A DNA stretch of 8,174 nt from CAZJOD01 sp964547525 (GTDB taxonomy: Bacteria > Bacillota > Clostridia > JAAYHZ01), in the NCBI GenBank assembly GCA_964547525.1, contig CAZJOD010000163.1, positions 1 through 8,174 on the forward strand, read 5' to 3'. The first letter of the stretch is position 1. The number at the start of each line of letters is the position of its first letter. Positions 7,095-8,174 of the stretch are shown here, piece after piece. The notes beneath the pieces are model-generated. The model did not search any database. It was not told the DNA's origin and was given only the letters and a program-made list of their open reading frames with translations. A program made the position numbers and the translations under genes.

Positions 7095-7748
7095 TCACTC
7101 AATTATGGTTGCAGCATCCACCAGGTTGATCTGTTTTTCCATATTATCATCCAAAGTTTTTTCCGAGTTTCCTTCTTTTATTCCTTTACGACTTAAAACA
7201 CAAACAACCGTTCCAACGATGCACCTTATATCCATACCAAAACTTGATTTTCGGACATATTCTCCATCCAAACCTGCTTTTATTTCAATCGGTAATTCGT
7301 CTCTGCCATTAATCTGCGCCCAGCCTGTAAGCCCGGGGCGTATATCATTTGCACCATATTTATCTCTTTCCTCAATAAGATCATACTGGTTCCATAGTGC
7401 CGGCCTTGGACCTACAATACTCATATGTCCCATAAGAATGTTCCAAATCTGCGGAAGTTCGTCAAGACTTAACTTTCTCAAATATCCGCCTGCTTTGGTA
7501 ATATATTTTTTAGGATCTTTTAAAAGATGTGTGGGTACATCCACCGGTGTATCCACCCTCATAGTCCGAAATTTTAATATATAGAAATATTTTTTATTTT
7601 TCCCTACTCTTTTTTGTTTAAACAGCACAGGACCTTTCGAATCGATTTTTATCATTAATGCCAGAATCATTAATAAAGGAAACAAAACAATCAATCCGAT
7701 TAATGATAAACTTACATCCATAAATTTTTTAATATTTGAATATTTCAT
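7095..7748 (-). CDS. Undecaprenyl-phosphate sugar phosphotransferase (monotopic phosphoglycosyl transferase, CapM/PglC type)
   Basis: This enzyme should start the repeat unit by moving a sugar phosphate from a UDP-sugar to undecaprenyl phosphate at the inner membrane face. With the chosen start it has 217 residues. A single re-entrant membrane helix spans about 11-34 and is broken by Pro24. VLFKQKRVGKN (41-51) and KFRTM (59-63) follow, then the catalytic Asp96-Glu97 in LDELPQ, SIVGPRPAL (110-118) and RPGLTGWAQINGR (137-149). From memory, IDTP, YITK, DELPQ, SIVGPRPAL-NQY-LIE and RPG-TG-AQ closely match Staphylococcus aureus CapM, which handles FucNAc-phosphate. The frame is open back to an ATG at 7865, but those 39 extra residues match nothing in the family and have no spaced ribosome site. 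The ATG at 7748 has GGGGTAAGGG just upstream. A polar tail of about 27 residues (191-217) extends past the CapM length. Confidence 0.93.
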   Translation of the reverse strand: MKYSNIKKFMDVSLSLIGLIVLFPLLMILALMIKIDSKGPVLFKQKRVGKNKKYFYILKFRTMRVDTPVDVPTHLLKDPKKYITKAGGYLRKLSLDELPQIWNILMGHMSIVGPRPALWNQYDLIEERDKYGANDIRPGLTGWAQINGRDELPIEIKAGLDGEYVRKSSFGMDIRCIVGTVVCVLSRKGIKEGNSEKTLDDNMEKQINLVDAATIIE

Positions 7749-7750
7749 TA

Positions 7751-7762
7751 CACCCTTACCCC
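7751..7762 (-). promoter_or_regulatory. Ribosome binding site choosing the phosphotransferase start at 7748
   Basis: GGGGTAAGGGTG on the minus strand ends two bases before the ATG, placing the GGGG core 10 bases and the AAGGG core 4 bases from the start codon. The competing upstream ATG at 7865 has AGG directly abutting it, with no room for ribosome spacing. This favours 7748. Confidence 0.6.
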
Positions 7763-7770
7763 AAAAATAA

Positions 7771-7816
7771 TTTACAGTATAAGATTGCAAAATATTCAAT
7801 AACAATCTTTTGTAAA
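7771..7816 (-). promoter_or_regulatory. Leader hairpin with T-rich tail, possible attenuator
   Basis: On the minus strand TTTACA and AAGATTG (with one A between) pair with CAATCTT and TGTAAA (with ATAC between). This makes 13 AT-rich base pairs around a 15-base loop. The 3' arm is followed at once by TTATTTTTGG. A stem followed by a U-rich run just before the first ribosome site looks like an intrinsic terminator in the leader. The stem is weak, so folding strength is the main doubt. Confidence 0.4.
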
Positions 7817-7884
7817 TAAAATCATCACAATTTGACGTACATCTTTTGTATATGCAACTCGCCATCCTGCTTGTGTAACTTTTT

Positions 7885-7903
7885 GTATTCTATGCTAAAA
7901 TAC
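7885..7903 (-). repeat. Small leader hairpin
   Basis: On the minus strand GTATTTTA and TAGAATAC can pair over eight positions (one U-G wobble) around a GCA loop. A smaller perfect hairpin, GTAG-AAA-CTAC, lies at 7933-7943 in the same leader. I could match neither to a known riboswitch class; they may simply structure the leader. Confidence 0.35.
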
Positions 7904-7994
7904 TATAAAATTAATAATGTTTAATAAAGCCTGTAGTTTCTACTCACTGAATACTGTCTTACTTGAAGCAAAAAATACATGAAATCTATGCCTA

Positions 7995-8023
7995 ATAATA
8001 TAAAAATTACACCTTAATGTCAA
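7995..8023 (-). promoter_or_regulatory. Sigma-A-type promoter for the operon
   Basis: On the minus strand a perfect -35 box, TTGACA (8023-8018), is followed by exactly 17 bases and then TATTAT (8000-7995), one mismatch from TATAAT. Transcription would begin near 7987-7989. This is the best promoter in the window. It sits upstream of the first gene of the operon in the right direction, and no other good promoter is visible within the operon. Confidence 0.72.
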
Positions 8024-8039
8024 TATATTTAGGTGTAAT
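8006..8039. promoter_or_regulatory. Inverted repeat around the -35 box, candidate operator
   Basis: ATTACACCT (8006-8014) and AGGTGTAAT (8031-8039) form a perfect 9-base dyad, extended to 12 of 13 paired positions toward the centre. The dyad centre at about 8022.5 falls within the -35 box. One arm lies in the promoter spacer and the other just upstream of -35. A dimeric regulator bound here would block RNA polymerase. On the minus strand the dyad is also followed by TTTTTATATT, so a weak terminator for the upstream gene is an alternative or additional role. Confidence 0.55.
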
Positions 8040-8073
8040 AGATTAAAATAAATTTAAATTATGATTCTACTTC

Positions 8074-8094
8074 AAAGATCAATCTGTGATCTTT
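8074..8094 (-). repeat. Perfect hairpin downstream of the upstream gene
   Basis: AAAGATCA and TGATCTTT pair perfectly around a five-base loop, and a further TTC/GAA pairing is possible beyond a two-base bulge. It starts about 30 bases after the stop of the upstream partial gene. No T-run follows on the minus strand, so it may protect the transcript end rather than act as a normal intrinsic terminator. Confidence 0.4.
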
Positions 8095-8125
8095 ATGAAT
8101 TTTCAGATTTTTATCAAAAATATTC

Positions 8126-8174
8126 TCAATTTAATATTTTTTGTATTTCTTCAATCGGAAGTCCGGTAACTGTA
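8126..8174 (-). CDS. C-terminal tail of an upstream gene (partial)
   Basis: The minus strand enters the window in an open frame ending TVTGLPIEEIQKILN followed by TGA at 8128-8126. Only 15 residues are visible. The TGLxxEEIxKI pattern is a common helical ending of Rpn-family (PD-(D/E)XK, recombination-promoting nuclease) proteins, which carry a repeat of this kind at their C-terminus. That assignment is a guess from a very short piece. The hairpin and promoter that follow fit the end of one transcription unit and the start of another. Confidence 0.4.
   Translation of the reverse strand, partial: TVTGLPIEEIQKILN

Larger units (their letters stand above)
7749..7988 (-). other. Long untranslated leader of the polysaccharide operon
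   Basis: This stretch lies between the predicted start of transcription (near 7988) and the first start codon. It has no plausible gene. An in-frame ATG at 7865 exists but lacks a spaced ribosome site, and its product does not extend the enzyme family. It contains three hairpins and a direct repeat, TACAAAAGAT, at 7805-7814 and 7841-7850 on the minus strand. I compared it by eye with c-di-GMP, SAM and preQ1 riboswitch cores and saw no match. A leader of roughly 240 nt on a polysaccharide operon suggests control after initiation, but this is inference. Confidence 0.45.

Noticed and set aside
7030..7584. A 184-codon open frame on the plus strand opposite the phosphotransferase
   Set aside because: It is antisense to the catalytic region of a strongly conserved enzyme. 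The open frame is explained by the codon use of the real gene.
7885..7914. Second promoter with TAGAAT as -10 box in the leader
   Set aside because: TAGAAT lies on the minus strand near 7893, but no acceptable -35 box occurs 16-18 bases upstream, and the promoter at 7995-8023 is far better.
7749..7988. Known riboswitch in the operon leader
   Set aside because: I looked for c-di-GMP (GEMM), SAM and preQ1 cores and found no matching conserved blocks; only simple AT-rich hairpins are visible.
1..8174. Insertion sequence, CRISPR array, tRNA or rRNA
   Set aside because: No transposase (apart from a possible 15-residue tail at 8126-8174), no terminal inverted repeats with target duplication, no regularly spaced repeats, and no tRNA-like cloverleaf were seen on either strand.

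Overview
The window is an AT-rich segment from what looks like a low-GC Gram-positive bacterium, probably a Clostridia-type Firmicute. This is inferred from the strong purine-rich Shine-Dalgarno sites, a sigma-A-like promoter, and a first gene resembling the staphylococcal capsule enzyme CapM. Every convincing gene lies on the minus strand and is read from right to left. Together they form part of a surface or exopolysaccharide biosynthesis operon.

Right end (8174 to about 7749). A short tail of an upstream minus-strand gene ends at 8126. A gene-free stretch of about 380 bases follows. It holds a GATC-containing hairpin, a good minus-strand promoter (TTGACA, 17-base spacer, TATTAT) lying inside an inverted repeat, and an inferred leader of about 240 nt. 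The leader contains several hairpins, and the last one is followed by a T-rich run just before the first ribosome binding site.

Operon body (7748 to 493), in order of transcription: a CapM/PglC-type phosphoglycosyl transferase that would start the lipid-linked unit; a left-handed beta-helix O-acyltransferase; a NodB-fold polysaccharide deacetylase of the exosortase-associated type; an extended-SDR nucleotide-sugar epimerase or reductase; a WbuB-like GT4 glycosyltransferase; an unrecognised cysteine-rich beta-propeller-like protein with one Asp-box; a GT2 (GT-A fold) glycosyltransferase; and a second GT4 glycosyltransferase. At the left edge (496 to 1) a multi-spanning membrane protein begins and runs out of the window; it is a candidate Wzy-type polymerase. 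Junctions are tight: four ATGA overlaps among the complete genes plus one into the edge gene, one TAATG overlap, one 38-base overlap, and gaps of only 15 and 23 bases. The genes are therefore almost certainly co-transcribed and translationally coupled.

Working model (inference). The phosphoglycosyl transferase puts a sugar phosphate on undecaprenyl phosphate. The three glycosyltransferases extend it to a repeat unit of about four sugars. The SDR supplies a modified sugar nucleotide, the acyltransferase and deacetylase decorate the chain, and the membrane protein may polymerise it. The similarity to CapM and WbuB, together with the SDR, suggests a 6-deoxy-N-acetylhexosamine such as FucNAc or QuiNAc. 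No flippase, chain-length regulator or 4,6-dehydratase is visible, so these must lie outside the window. The least explained parts are the beta-propeller protein and the promoter and leader region.
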